Below, in pieces: positions 1 to 8,990 of a stretch of 64,000 bases of DNA (positions are counted from its first letter, which is position 1; each line of letters begins with the position of its first letter). A program made the translations under genes and the position numbers. The DNA comes from Neoroseomonas alkaliterrae (GTDB taxonomy: Bacteria; Pseudomonadota; Alphaproteobacteria; Acetobacterales; Acetobacteraceae), in NCBI RefSeq assembly GCF_014199195.1, contig NZ_JACIJE010000003.1, positions 372,001-436,000 on the forward strand, given 5' to 3'. Under the pieces are notes generated by a model, which worked only from the letters and a program-made list of their open reading frames with translations, was not told the origin of the DNA and did no database searches.

Positions 1-130
1 CGATGTCCACGAAGACCACCGCGTGCCGCGCGCGCACCAGCGCGGCGCCGATCGTGCCGCCGATCGCCCCCGCGCCCCAGACCAGGATGGGGCCGCGGTC
101 CACCGCCGCCGCATGATCCGTCCGCTCCAT
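1..130 (-). CDS. panE: 2-dehydropantoate 2-reductase-like protein, N-terminal fragment (cut by window edge)
   Basis: Only the first 43 residues are present; the gene runs off the left edge. After a short polar N-terminus comes ILVWGAGAIGGTIGAAL followed by a VFVD strand. This is the GxGxxG NAD(P)-binding start of a Rossmann fold, in the form typical of the ketopantoate reductase (ApbA/PanE) family, which reduces ketopantoate to pantoate in pantothenate synthesis. The ATG (complement of 128-130) is the only sensible start. The gene is divergent from the EamA gene, with 79 bases between. Acetobacteraceae carry several ketopantoate reductase paralogues, so a different 2-oxoacid substrate is possible. 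The catalytic C-terminal domain cannot be seen. Confidence 0.7.
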   Translation of the reverse strand, partial: MERTDHAAAVDRGPILVWGAGAIGGTIGAALVRARHAVVFVDI

Positions 131-209
131 CGCCCGCCCTTCCCGCCTGGACGGCGCGGCCGCCCCGCCGCACCATCGGCGCACGCTACGCCGGAGGCAC
201 CTTTCGTCA

Positions 210-1076
210 ATGCTCTCGGGACTGTCCGGCAATCTCCGCGGCGGCGCGCTGATGGCGGCCGCGGCGGTGCTCTTCGCCGCCGAGGCGCTGGCGATCCGCT
301 GGATGACCGCGCGCGGCGTGCCGGTCGAGGTGCAGGTCTTCTTCCGCTCCCTCGGCCAGTTGTTCTGGGTGGCGCCGATGATCGCGGCGAGCGGGCTTGC
401 CGTGTTCCGCACGGCGCGGCCTGGGCTGCACCTGCTGCGCGGCGCCTCCTCGCTGCTGACCTGGGGGTTCTACTACGCCTCCTTCGGGCCGCTCGACCTC
501 GCCACCGCGACGGTGCTCTCCTTCACCAACGTAATGTTCACCACACTGCTCGCGGGGCCCGTGCTGGGCGAGCGGGTGGACCGCTGGCGCTGGGCCGGCA
601 CCATCGCGGGCTTCATCGGGGTCGCGGTGATGCTGCGGCCGGGCACCACGGTCTCGGCCTTCGGCGTCGCGCTCGCGCTCGCCTCGGCGATCACCTGGTG
701 CGGCATCACCCTCTCCTCGCGCGTGCTGGCGCAGATCGACCGCAACACGACCATCATGGCCTGGGTGGGGCTGGTGACGACCGCCGGCTCCCTGCCCTTC
801 GCCATCGCGGCCTGGGTGCCGCTCGGCCTGCCGGAGATCGCGATGCTGCTCGCGGTCGCTGGCTTCGCGCCGGGCATCATCTGGCTGATCACGAGCGCCT
901 ACCGGCACGGCGAGGCCTCGGCCATCGCGCCCTTCCAGTATCTGCGGCTGATCGTGGTCGCGCTCTTCGGCTGGGCGGTGTTCCACGAGGTGCCGGATGG
1001 CTGGACTTGGCTCGGCGCGGCGGTGATCCTCGGCGGCGCCGTGGTGGTCACGATCGCGGAGGCGCGCCGCCGCTGA
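210..1076 (+). CDS. EamA/DMT-family inner-membrane exporter
   Basis: A 288-residue hydrophobic protein with about ten predicted membrane segments arranged as two EamA-like halves, the usual length for drug/metabolite transporter superfamily members. The first half contains FFRSLGQLFWV and the conserved TVLSFTNVMFTTLLAG. The second half contains GEASAIAPFQYLRLI and a final GAAVILGGAVVVTIAE segment. Family members export or exchange small metabolites such as amino acids or nucleosides; the substrate cannot be read from sequence. The gene ends 29 bases inside the convergent GGCT-like gene, so the two 3' ends overlap. Confidence 0.85.
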   Translation: MLSGLSGNLRGGALMAAAAVLFAAEALAIRWMTARGVPVEVQVFFRSLGQLFWVAPMIAASGLAVFRTARPGLHLLRGASSLLTWGFYYASFGPLDLATATVLSFTNVMFTTLLAGPVLGERVDRWRWAGTIAGFIGVAVMLRPGTTVSAFGVALALASAITWCGITLSSRVLAQIDRNTTIMAWVGLVTTAGSLPFAIAAWVPLGLPEIAMLLAVAGFAPGIIWLITSAYRHGEASAIAPFQYLRLIVVALFGWAVFHEVPDGWTWLGAAVILGGAVVVTIAEARRR

Positions 1077-1488
1077 AGCCCGAGGCCGCGATGGCCGCCT
1101 CGAGCGGCGCGAGGTCGAAGGCGAAGTCGCGATAGCCGTCGCGCAGGCGCTGCACGTATTCGGCCGCGGGCGGGCCGGGGCGGCGGCGGATCTCCATGTA
1201 GGTCCAGGCCATGCGGCCATCGGGCAGCGCGATGCGCGTGCGCTCGTAGGTGTGCGGCCCCTCATGGCCGTCCAGCGCCGCGAGGTCGGCCGCCGTGACG
1301 CGCCAGAGCCCGACCGGGCAGGCGGCGTCGGCGGCGCGCTCGATCAGGGCGAAGCGCCGCAGCACGAGGCGCCAGCCGGGCAGGAGCAGGCTGCCCGCGA
1401 CCACCGCATCGGGGCAGCGCCGTCGCATCTGGTCGTGCCAGAGGTTGCTGCCATAGGCTGCGTAGGGTTCAGGGAGATACTCAGGCAT
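1048..1488 (-). CDS. Gamma-glutamylcyclotransferase-like (AIG2/GGCT fold) protein
   Basis: A 146-residue protein starting MPEYLPEPYAAYGSNL. The YGSN motif is the substrate-binding signature of the GGCT/AIG2 fold, and a later LDGHEG supplies the expected catalytic glutamate region. The family releases 5-oxoproline from gamma-glutamyl amines or peptides. The bacterial members are mostly uncharacterised. The open frame continues upstream, but this ATG is chosen because the preceding residues are unlike the family. It lies in the palindrome GCATGC, so its ATG shares two bases with the ATG of the divergent hydrolase gene. The 3' end overlaps the EamA gene by 29 bases. Confidence 0.8.
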   Translation of the reverse strand: MPEYLPEPYAAYGSNLWHDQMRRRCPDAVVAGSLLLPGWRLVLRRFALIERAADAACPVGLWRVTAADLAALDGHEGPHTYERTRIALPDGRMAWTYMEIRRRPGPPAAEYVQRLRDGYRDFAFDLAPLEAAIAASGFSGGAPPRS

Positions 1489-2470
1489 GCAGGCGCCCCC
1501 GCCGGTGGACCGGATCGAGATAACCGTCCTCGTGGACAACGTCACGGACACGCTCTCCTCCACGCCGCCCTTCGTGACGCGGGAATGGACGCGGCTGCAG
1601 CGCATGGGGATGAAGCGCAGCTCGGGCGGGGCGATCTGCTGCGCCAATCACGGGCTCTCGCTCGTCATCGCGGTGGAGGCGGGCGGCGAGCGCCGCACCA
1701 TCCTCTTCGACGGCGGGCCGGTGGACTACGCGGTGGAGCGCAACGGCACGCGGCTCGGCGTGCCGTTCGGCGCCATCGAGGCGATGGTGCTCTCGCACGG
1801 CCACTGGGACCACGCCGGCGGGCTGCCCAAGGCGATCGAGATGGTGCGCGCGGCCAATGGCGGGCGCGCAGTGCCGCTCTGCCTGCATCCCGGGATGCCG
1901 CGCGAGCGCGGCTCGCGCCAGCCCGATGGCGGCGTGCTGCCGATGGACCGCGTGCCCGCGCCCGAGGGCTGGGCCGCGATGGGGGCGGAGCCGATCGTCA
2001 CCACCCAGCCGCTCGTCATCGCCGGGCATGTGCTGGTCAGCGGCGAGATCCCGCGCGTGACGGCCTACGAGACGGGCCTGCCGGGCCAGGTGACGCGCAG
2101 CGCCGAGGAGGCGCCCTGGACCGCGGACGAATGGCTGGAGGACGAGCGCTTCATCGCCGTGCACCTGCGCGGCAAGGGGCTCGTGGTGTTCTCCGCCTGC
2201 TCGCATTGCGGCATCGTCAACGTGCTGCACGAGGCGCGGCGGCTGATGCCCGGCATCCCGCTGCTCGCGGTGATGGGCGGCTTCCATCTCTCGGGCGCCA
2301 ATGAACGCATCATCCCCGAGACCGTCGCCGATCTCGGCGGCTTCGGGCTGACCTGGATGTTCCCCTCCCATTGCACGGGCTGGCGCGCGCTGAACGCGCT
2401 CGAGCGCGCCTATGGGGAGGCGGTGGTGGTGCCCGGCGCGGTCGGCAAGACCTTCCTGCTCGAGGCGTGA
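1487..2470 (+). CDS. MBL-fold metal-dependent hydrolase (COG1237 type)
   Basis: A 327-residue metallo-beta-lactamase-fold protein. The metal-binding SHGHWDH lies at residues 103-109. Later come SACSHCGIVN, GGFHLSG and FPSHCTGW, the pattern of COG1237 hydrolases related to the archaeal RFA-P (methanopterin) synthases. The real substrate in bacteria is unknown. ITVLVDNVTDTL near the N-terminus is also typical of this group. An AGGGAG ribosome-binding site 10 bases upstream supports the ATG at 1487; a GTG at 1505 is the alternative. The stop overlaps the GTG start of the next permease by four bases, which suggests translational coupling and a shared role. Confidence 0.85.
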   Translation: MQAPPPVDRIEITVLVDNVTDTLSSTPPFVTREWTRLQRMGMKRSSGGAICCANHGLSLVIAVEAGGERRTILFDGGPVDYAVERNGTRLGVPFGAIEAMVLSHGHWDHAGGLPKAIEMVRAANGGRAVPLCLHPGMPRERGSRQPDGGVLPMDRVPAPEGWAAMGAEPIVTTQPLVIAGHVLVSGEIPRVTAYETGLPGQVTRSAEEAPWTADEWLEDERFIAVHLRGKGLVVFSACSHCGIVNVLHEARRLMPGIPLLAVMGGFHLSGANERIIPETVADLGGFGLTWMFPSHCTGWRALNALERAYGEAVVVPGAVGKTFLLEA

Positions 2471-3870
2471 CTCTCCTTCTCCAGGCGGCACCGCTGCTGG
2501 TGCTGCTCGGCCTGCTGCTCACGGGGCGCGCGGGGCCGCTCGGGGCGGTGCTGGCCGCGCTCGCGGCCTCGCTCGTCGCGGCCTTCGTCTCGCTGCCCGC
2601 CGGGACGGGCTTGGGCGGCTTCGTCGCGGCGGAGGCGCTGCGCGGCGCCTTCCTCGCCAGCCAGCCCGCGGCCGTCGTGCTCGGCGGCCTGCTGTTCCAC
2701 GCCGCGGTCGAGGATCGCCGCGCGGATGCCGCGCCGCGCACGCCCGAGCCGCGCGCCATCTTCACCGCGACGCTGCTGATGGGCGTCTTCATGGAGAGCG
2801 TGACGGGCTTCGCCGTCGGCGCGGTCTTCGCGCTCGCGGCGCTGCGCGGCATGGGCCTCGGCGGGCCGCCGGCGGCGGCGCTGGCGCTGCTCTCGCTGTG
2901 CCTGATCCCCTGGGGCGGGCTCGGCCCCGGAACCGCGCTCGGCGCCGCGCTGGTCGGGCTGCCGGCGCAGGAGATCGCGGCGATGACGGCGCTGCCCAAT
3001 GCCGCCTGGGTCATGCTGCTCGGGCCGGTCTGCTGGCGCCTCTGCGCCGCGGCGGGCGTGCCTGTCCCGCCGGCGGAGCGGCTCGCGCAGGCGGCGATGC
3101 TCGGGGCGATGGCGGGGATCCTGGTGCTGGGCCACCGCGTGCTGCCCTTCGAGATCCTCGGCATCCTCGCCGCGGGCGCGCCGCTGCTCTATGCGCTGTG
3201 GCGCGCCGATCCGCCGCGCGACGCGGGTGGCTGGCGCCGGGCGGGGCGGGCGATGGCGCCCTACCTCCTGCTCACCGCCGCGCTGCTCGCCGCCCGCGCA
3301 GTGCCCGATCCGCCCGCCTTCGCACCCTACGCCAACCTGCCGCCCTTCCCGCTCACGCATGTCGCGGTGGTGCTGGCGGCGGTCTCGGCGGGGCTGATGC
3401 TGCTCCGCGCCGACGCGCTCGCGCGCACGCGCGGGGCGCTCGCGCGCGCCGGGCGGCCGGCGCTGGTGCTGCTGCTCTACGTGCTGCTGGCGCGCGTCAT
3501 GGCGGGCAGCGGCGCGACGGCGGCGCTGGCCCACGCCTTCGCGGCGGCGCTGGGCGGCGCGGCGCCCTATGCGGTGCCGGTGCTCGGGCTCGTCGCGGGC
3601 ATGGTGACCGGCAGCAATGTCGGCTCCAACGCCGCGATGATGCCGGTACAGCAGGCGCTCGGGCTGGCGGCGGGGATGCCGGCGCTTCTCGCGCCGTCGG
3701 TGCACAATTTCGCAGGCGCGGCCGGGGCCGGCATGTCCTTCGGCGTTACGGCGCTGGTCTGCGGGCTGCTCGCCGATGGCACGCGGCCGCCGCAGGTCTG
3801 GAGGCTGCTGCTGCCCTCCATGGCGGCGGTGCTCGCCCTGGGCTGGGCGGCGGTGCTGCTGCTGCGCTGA
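2467..3870 (+). CDS. L-lactate permease (LldP)-family membrane transporter
   Basis: About 467 residues and 12 or more membrane segments. Family landmarks are MESVTGFAVGAVFALAALR near residues 105-125 and TGSNVGSNAAMMPVQQALGL near the C-terminus, which correspond to the conserved GFG and TGS-SN regions of LctP/LldP carriers of lactate and glycolate. It is shorter and more divergent than E. coli LldP (about 550 residues), so the substrate is only inferred to be a small hydroxy-acid. The start is taken as the GTG overlapping the hydrolase stop (GTGA). An in-frame ATG exists 96 bases upstream but lies inside the hydrolase gene. The 3' end faces terC across a repeat element. Confidence 0.75.
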   Translation: MTLLLQAAPLLVLLGLLLTGRAGPLGAVLAALAASLVAAFVSLPAGTGLGGFVAAEALRGAFLASQPAAVVLGGLLFHAAVEDRRADAAPRTPEPRAIFTATLLMGVFMESVTGFAVGAVFALAALRGMGLGGPPAAALALLSLCLIPWGGLGPGTALGAALVGLPAQEIAAMTALPNAAWVMLLGPVCWRLCAAAGVPVPPAERLAQAAMLGAMAGILVLGHRVLPFEILGILAAGAPLLYALWRADPPRDAGGWRRAGRAMAPYLLLTAALLAARAVPDPPAFAPYANLPPFPLTHVAVVLAAVSAGLMLLRADALARTRGALARAGRPALVLLLYVLLARVMAGSGATAALAHAFAAALGGAAPYAVPVLGLVAGMVTGSNVGSNAAMMPVQQALGLAAGMPALLAPSVHNFAGAAGAGMSFGVTALVCGLLADGTRPPQVWRLLLPSMAAVLALGWAAVLLLR

Positions 3871-4003
3871 TACCCGGCGGACAAAGGTCGATCCTTGGTG
3901 CGCAGGGTGTCAGGATCTGCTTCCGCGCGCGGCCGCCCCACGAGCCCCGCGCGCCATACCGGCGGGTGAAAGGCCGAACCTTTCGCCCGCTGGCATGCGG
4001 CGG
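3871..4003. repeat. Composite palindromic intergenic repeat, copy 1
   Basis: The gap between the convergent permease and TerC genes is almost entirely filled by this element. It has two inverted repeats joined by a GC-rich linker. The first arm (from GCGGACAAAGGTCGATC) is partly decayed. The linker CGCGCGGCCGCCCCAC is almost identical over 40 bases to that of the copy near 15.85 kb. The second palindrome is GCGGGTGAAAGG...CCTTTCGCCCGC. Its place between two stop codons suggests it may also serve as a bidirectional terminator. It resembles REP/BIME-type elements in general design; I do not recognise a named family. Confidence 0.7.
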
Positions 4004-4007
4004 CGCG

Positions 4008-4808
4008 TCAGGCCGCGCCCCGCCGCGTGGCGTCGCGCACCGCCCCACCGACCGCCGCGGCTATGGCGGAATAGAGCGCCACCTGCAGGACGCTCGCGAG
4101 CACCCAGAGCCAGACCGGGAAGACGCCCGCGATCGCCGGCACCAGGAAGCCGAGGGGCAGGAACAGGTAGGCATAGGCCTCCGGCACCGCATGGGCGACC
4201 TGATGCGTGCCCTCGTAGATCATCTTCAGAGCGACATAGAGGATGATGAGCAGCCCGAACCAGCCGATCCAGCGGTGCTGGTCGAGCAGCCGGGCGATGA
4301 AGCTCGCCGCCACGCCCATCAGCACCACCGAGATGGCAAGGCCGATGGCGAGGATGATCGGATGCTCCTTCGCCGCGCCGGCCACCGCGAGCACGTTGTC
4401 GAGGCTCATGGAGACATCGGCGACCACGATCTGCGTGATGGCCTGCCGCAGGGTCTTGCGCGGCGCGGCCGCCGCATCCGCCTCGCCATCCGGCGCGGCG
4501 GCCTCCGCCTCGTCGTGGCCGCCGCCCTCTCGCAGTTCGCGGTACATCTTCCAGCAGACCCAGAGCAGCAGCACGCCGCCCGCGAGCACGATGCCGACGA
4601 CCTGGAGCAGCTGGACGGTGACGGAAGCGAAGGCGATGCGCAGGACGGTGGCCGCGCCGATGCCCCAGATGATGGCCCGGCGCCGCTGGTCATCCGGCAG
4701 GCCCGCCGCAGCCATTCCGACCACCACGGCATTGTCGCCGGCCAGGACGACATCGATGAACAGCACCATCGCAAGCGGCTGGAGCCATTCGGGCAGGAGT
4801 TCGAGCAT
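4008..4808 (-). CDS. TerC/YjbE-family integral membrane protein
   Basis: A 266-residue protein with seven predicted membrane segments. It carries the paired acidic motifs of the TerC family: FIDVVLAGDNAVVVG in the first helix and VVADVSMSLDNVLAVAG in the middle. These acidic residues are thought to bind or move divalent metal ions, and YjbE-type members have been linked to manganese export and alkaline or metal stress. An Ala/Glu/Asp-rich cytoplasmic loop separates the two halves. No riboswitch is evident upstream. It is single, convergent with the permease and divergent from the TRAP operon 163 bases away. Confidence 0.85.
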   Translation of the reverse strand: MLELLPEWLQPLAMVLFIDVVLAGDNAVVVGMAAAGLPDDQRRRAIIWGIGAATVLRIAFASVTVQLLQVVGIVLAGGVLLLWVCWKMYRELREGGGHDEAEAAAPDGEADAAAAPRKTLRQAITQIVVADVSMSLDNVLAVAGAAKEHPIILAIGLAISVVLMGVAASFIARLLDQHRWIGWFGLLIILYVALKMIYEGTHQVAHAVPEAYAYLFLPLGFLVPAIAGVFPVWLWVLASVLQVALYSAIAAAVGGAVRDATRRGAA

Positions 4809-4971
4809 CGGGCGGCGGCCTCGTCAGCGGCTGGCTTGCCCGGCTTTCTTTTGTGGTGGGGATATCAGGCGGGAGGGCGGGCAGGCAACCCCACCCCGAT
4901 GCCGGCGGCGTTGCCGTCCGCGCAAGGGGCCGCTATCTCCCGCGCAACCCCCGAACGGAGGATCAACGCCC

Positions 4972-5946
4972 ATGACCATGACCCGCCGGCTTGCCCTCGC
5001 CGCCGCGCTCGCCGCCCCGCTGGCGGCGGGGCCCGCGCTCGCGCAGACCACGATCACGCTCCAGCACGCGCTGCCCGCCACCAGCCATTACGGTGCCGGC
5101 GCGGCCGCGTTCAAGGAAACGCTCGAGCGGCTGACGAACAACCGCCTGCGCGTGACCGTGCAGCGCAACGACAACGAGCGCGAGATGATCGAGAGCGTGC
5201 AGATCGGCACGATCGACTGCACCATCACCTCGACCGGGCCGGTGGGCAACTTCGTTCCCGCCGTGCGCGTGGTGGACGTGCCCTTCCTGTTCCGCGACTA
5301 CCCCCATGCCCGCGGCGTTCTCGACAGCGAGATCGGCCAGGGGCTCCTCCAGCAGTTCAGCGCCCGCGGCCTCGCCGGCGTGATCTGGATGGAGAACGGC
5401 TTCCGCCACCTCACCAACTCGCGGCGGGAGGTGAACAGCCCCGCCGATGTGCGCGGGCTGAAGGTGCGCACGATGGAGAACCAGGTGCACATGCGCGCCT
5501 TCCAGACGCTCGGCGCGCTGCCGACGCCGATGGCCTTCAGCGAACTGGTCCCGGCGCTGCAGCAGGGCACGGTGGACGGGCAGGAGAACCCGATCCCGGT
5601 GATCGTGGCCAACAACCTCAACCAGGTGCAGCGCTTCCTGACGCTGACCGGCCACGTCTATTCGCCGGCCGTGCTGATCTGCAACCCGGGCACGCTCGGC
5701 CGCCTCTCGGCCGCCGACCGCGCGCATTTCCAGGAAGCCGCCCGCGCCGCGCAGCGCGCCAACCGCGAGAAGGTGAGCGCCGACGAGGCCTCGGGCGTCG
5801 AGGAGCTGCGCCGCCGCGGCATGCAGGTGGTGACGCAGGTGGACACCGCCGCCTTCCAGACCGCCCTCGCCGCCGCCTTCCAGCAGTATGAGCGCGAGCT
5901 CGACGGCGCCCTGCTGCGCCGCATCCGCGACTGGCGGCCGAACTGA
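4972..5946 (+). CDS. dctP: TRAP transporter substrate-binding protein DctP, copy 1
   Basis: A 324-residue periplasmic binding protein with a clear signal peptide ([20 protein letters not shown], cleavage after ALA). The mature protein has the DctP fold: [38 protein letters not shown], and the conserved [21 protein letters not shown]. The arginine in LKVRTM normally forms the salt bridge to the substrate carboxylate, so an organic acid is the expected ligand. A GGAGG ribosome-binding site precedes the ATG. It is followed by a near-identical paralogue, then dctQ and dctM, as one plus-strand cluster. Confidence 0.93.
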   Translation: MTMTRRLALAAALAAPLAAGPALAQTTITLQHALPATSHYGAGAAAFKETLERLTNNRLRVTVQRNDNEREMIESVQIGTIDCTITSTGPVGNFVPAVRVVDVPFLFRDYPHARGVLDSEIGQGLLQQFSARGLAGVIWMENGFRHLTNSRREVNSPADVRGLKVRTMENQVHMRAFQTLGALPTPMAFSELVPALQQGTVDGQENPIPVIVANNLNQVQRFLTLTGHVYSPAVLICNPGTLGRLSAADRAHFQEAARAAQRANREKVSADEASGVEELRRRGMQVVTQVDTAAFQTALAAAFQQYERELDGALLRRIRDWRPN

Positions 5947-6084
5947 TCCCGGCTTCCTGGCCATAATCGCGGCGTTCCGCACAACAACGAGGCACAGAGG
6001 GCCCGGCACCGCAGGCACGATTGCCAGCGGCGCCGGCGCCCGGCTAACTGCGCCCCCCAATCAACACGGAGGGAACACGACACC

Positions 6085-7059
6085 ATGACCATGACCCGAC
6101 GGCTGGCGCTCGCCGCTGCTTTCGCGGCGCCGCTTGCCGCAGCACCCGCCCTGGCGCAGCCCACCATCACCGTCCAGCACGCGCTGCCGGTCAACAGCCA
6201 CACCGGCGCCGGCGCGGCGGCCTTCAAGGAAGCCTTCGAGCGGCTGACCGGCGGGCGCTACCGGGTCGTCACGCAGCGCAACGACAACGAGCGCGAGATG
6301 ATCGAGAGCGTGCAGATCGGCACCATCGACTGCACCTTCACCTCCACCGGACCGGTCGGCAACTTCGTGCCGGAAGTCCGCATCTTCGACGTGCCCTTCC
6401 TCTTCCGCGACGCCGCCCATGCGCGCGGCGTGCTCGATTCCGAGATCGGCCAGCAGGTCCTCGCCCGCTTCCAGGCGCGCGGCCTCTACGGCGTGATCTG
6501 GACCGAGAACGGCTTCCGCCACCTGACCAACTCGCGGCGCGAGGTGAACAACCCCGCCGATGTGCGCGGCCTCAAGCTGCGCACCATGGAGAACCAGGTG
6601 CACATGCGCGCCTTCCGCGAACTGGGCGCGCTGCCCACACCGATGGCCTTCAGCGAACTGGTTCCGGCGCTGCAGCAGGGCACGGTGGACGGGCAGGAGA
6701 ATCCGATCTCGGTCATCCTGGGCAACAACCTGAACCAGGTGCAGCGCTTCATGACGCTGACCAACCACGTCTATTCGCCCTCGGTCATGATCTGCAATCC
6801 GGCCACGGTGCAGCGCCTCTCCGCGGCCGACCGGGCGCTGTTCATGGAGGCGGCGCGGGCCGCGCAGCAGGCGAACCGCGCGCGCGTCACCGCGGACGAC
6901 ACGAACGGCGTCGAGGAACTGCGTCGCCGCGGCATGACGGTGGTCACGCAGGTGGACACCGCCGCCTTCCAGCAGGCTCTGGCGCCGGCCTTCGCCGAGT
7001 GGGAGCGCACCATGGATGCCGCCCTGCTGCGGCGCATCCGCGACTGGCGGCCGAACTGA
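6085..7059 (+). CDS. dctP: TRAP transporter substrate-binding protein DctP, copy 2 (tandem paralogue)
   Basis: Also 324 residues and collinear with copy 1 without gaps, with most residues identical. Long shared blocks include [20 protein letters not shown] and [20 protein letters not shown]. Its signal peptide is [20 protein letters not shown]. Differences cluster in surface helices and in a few positions near the ligand cleft (for example VRIFDVPF versus [18 protein letters not shown] versus NPIPVIVANN). A GGAGGG ribosome-binding site lies 12 bases before the ATG. The 138-base gap to copy 1 holds no other gene. The likely origin is a recent tandem duplication giving two binding proteins for one permease. 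Confidence 0.93.
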   Translation: MTMTRRLALAAAFAAPLAAAPALAQPTITVQHALPVNSHTGAGAAAFKEAFERLTGGRYRVVTQRNDNEREMIESVQIGTIDCTFTSTGPVGNFVPEVRIFDVPFLFRDAAHARGVLDSEIGQQVLARFQARGLYGVIWTENGFRHLTNSRREVNNPADVRGLKLRTMENQVHMRAFRELGALPTPMAFSELVPALQQGTVDGQENPISVILGNNLNQVQRFMTLTNHVYSPSVMICNPATVQRLSAADRALFMEAARAAQQANRARVTADDTNGVEELRRRGMTVVTQVDTAAFQQALAPAFAEWERTMDAALLRRIRDWRPN

Positions 7060-7119
7060 GGCCGGCCTGACCGCGCGGCGGGGCTGGCAGCCGCGCCGCG
7101 CGAATCCCTGGGGGATGCG

Positions 7120-7716
7120 ATGAATGCGATGAACCTGCTGCCGCTGCAGGTCACCGGGGCGGCCACGCTCGCCACGGTCGGCCTCGCGCTCTGGGCGGGC
7201 TCGGGCGATGGCGCGCGGGCCGCGATCCGGCGCGCCGTGCTGGTGCTCGACCGCTACGCGACCGGCGTCGCGACGCTGGTCGCGAGCTTCGCCCTGATCC
7301 TCGCGGTCGCGGCCGGCGCCTGGCAGGTCGTCGCGCGCTTCGCCACCAACACCCCCTCCATCTGGTCCGAGGCGCTGGTGCGCACGGCGCTGATCTGGAT
7401 GGCCTTCATCGGCGTCGCGGTCGCGCTGCGCGCGGGCGCGCTCGTCTCGATCGACGTCGCCCACCGCTACACGAGCGGCGCGCTGCGGCGCGCGCTGGAG
7501 GCGGCCTCCCTCGCCGCCGTGCTCTCCATGCTGGGGGTGATGTTCTGGTTCGGCTGGATGATGGCCGAGCGGGTGAAGTTCCAGGAGATGGCGGGACTCG
7601 AGGTCTCGATGTCCTGGGGCTACGCCGCCATTCCGGTCGGCGCGGTCTTCGCGATGATCGGCGCGGTCGCGCATTTCCTCGACCGGCGTGTGTCCGAGCT
7701 GGAGAACGCGACATGA
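7120..7716 (+). CDS. dctQ: TRAP transporter small permease DctQ
   Basis: A 198-residue protein with four or more membrane segments in DctQ order, and TPSIWSEALVRTALIWMAFIG, the signature of the small TRAP permease subunit. It is a little longer than usual because of an N-terminal extension that looks like an extra helix (LLPLQVTGAATLATVGLALW). The start is taken at the first ATG; a second lies nine bases downstream. The stop overlaps the DctM start by four bases (ATGA), so the two permease parts are translationally coupled. DctQ pairs with DctM for sodium-driven uptake of the acid delivered by DctP. Confidence 0.9.
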   Translation: MNAMNLLPLQVTGAATLATVGLALWAGSGDGARAAIRRAVLVLDRYATGVATLVASFALILAVAAGAWQVVARFATNTPSIWSEALVRTALIWMAFIGVAVALRAGALVSIDVAHRYTSGALRRALEAASLAAVLSMLGVMFWFGWMMAERVKFQEMAGLEVSMSWGYAAIPVGAVFAMIGAVAHFLDRRVSELENAT

Positions 7717-8990
7717 GCGGGACCATGCTCACGGTGATGCTGGTGCTCTTCGCCATCAGCGTCCCGGTCGCCATCGGCATCGGCATCGCCGCGATCGTCG
7801 GCATCGCCGGCTACACGAACTTCCCGCTGATCGTCGCCGCGCAGCAGCTCTTCGTCGCGCTGGACAAGTTCCCGCTCGCGGCCATCCCCTTCTTCATCCT
7901 CGCGGGCAACCTGATGGAGGTGGGCGGCATCTCCCGCCGCCTCGTGGAGTTCGCGCGCTCGATCGTCGGCGGCATCCAGGGCGGGCTGCCCGCGACCTGC
8001 GTGGTCACCTGCATGATCTTCGCGGCCATCAGCGGCAGCTCCGTCGCCACCACCTTCGCGATCGGCGCCATCATGATCCCCGCGCTGGTGCGCGCGGGCT
8101 ACCCGGTGGGCTTCGCGGCGGCGCTGCAGGCCACCTCGGCCGAGCTCGGCGTCGTCATCCCGCCCTCGATCCCGATGATCCTCTACGGCGTGACGACGCA
8201 GGTCTCGATCCCGGAGATGTTCATCGCGGGCTTCGGGCCCGGCATCCTGATCGGCGGCGCGCTGATCGCGACCGTGCTCGTCTGGTGCCGCATCAAGGGC
8301 TGGGGCAAGCAGGACGGGGTCGGGCGCCTCGGCTTCCTGGCCGCGACGCGGCAGGCCGGCTTCGCGCTGGTGATGCCGGTGGTCGTGCTCGGCGGCATCT
8401 ACGGCGGCATCACCACGCCGACCGAGGCCTCGGTCGTCGCCGTGGTCTATGCCCTGATCGTCGGCATCTTCATCCACCGCGAGATCGGGCTGCGCGACCT
8501 GCTGCCCATCTTCCGCAAGTCGGTCATCAGCAGCGCGGTGATCCTGTTCATCATCGCCTGCGCGGCGGTGTTCTCCTGGCTGCTGAACCGCCAAGGCGTG
8601 CCGGACGCCGCCGCCGCCTGGCTCGCCACCTCCTTCGACAGCGCCGGGCTCTACCTGCTCGTGGTCAACGCCTTCCTCTTCGTCGTCGGCATGTTCGTCG
8701 AGACCTCGGCCTCGATCATCGTGCTCGCGCCGATCCTGCAGGAGGCCGCCCAGCGCGTCGGCGTGGACGGGGTGCATTTCGGCACGATCATGGTGGTGAA
8801 CCTCGCCCTCGGCATGATCACGCCGCCCTTTGGCGTGAACCTCTTCGCCGCGGCGCAGGTCGCGGGCTGCGGGGTGGAGGCGATGATGCGCTACCTCGGC
8901 GTCTTCATCCTCGTCATCATCGCCTGCCTGCTGACCATCACCTATGTGCCGGCGATCTCGCTGACGCTGCCGCACCTCGTGTTCCGATGA
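7713..8990 (+). CDS. dctM: TRAP transporter large permease DctM
   Basis: A 425-residue protein with about 12 membrane segments and the DctM hallmarks: PFFILAGNLMEVGGISRRLVEF, AISGSSVATTFAIGAIMIP, SAELGVVIPPSIPMILYG and LGMITPPFGVNLF. It is the ion-coupled translocation subunit of the TRAP system. The length is normal for the family. It starts inside the dctQ stop and its own stop overlaps the AlkA start by four bases, so dctQ, dctM and the glycosylase form one overlapping translational chain. Confidence 0.95.
   Translation: MSGTMLTVMLVLFAISVPVAIGIGIAAIVGIAGYTNFPLIVAAQQLFVALDKFPLAAIPFFILAGNLMEVGGISRRLVEFARSIVGGIQGGLPATCVVTCMIFAAISGSSVATTFAIGAIMIPALVRAGYPVGFAAALQATSAELGVVIPPSIPMILYGVTTQVSIPEMFIAGFGPGILIGGALIATVLVWCRIKGWGKQDGVGRLGFLAATRQAGFALVMPVVVLGGIYGGITTPTEASVVAVVYALIVGIFIHREIGLRDLLPIFRKSVISSAVILFIIACAAVFSWLLNRQGVPDAAAAWLATSFDSAGLYLLVVNAFLFVVGMFVETSASIIVLAPILQEAAQRVGVDGVHFGTIMVVNLALGMITPPFGVNLFAAAQVAGCGVEAMMRYLGVFILVIIACLLTITYVPAISLTLPHLVFR

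Noticed and set aside
2412-5891. A 1159-codon plus-strand frame across the permease, TerC and DctP genes
   Set aside because: It overlaps three well-supported genes in other frames and is rich in Arg, Ala and Gly, as expected of shifted GC-rich coding DNA.
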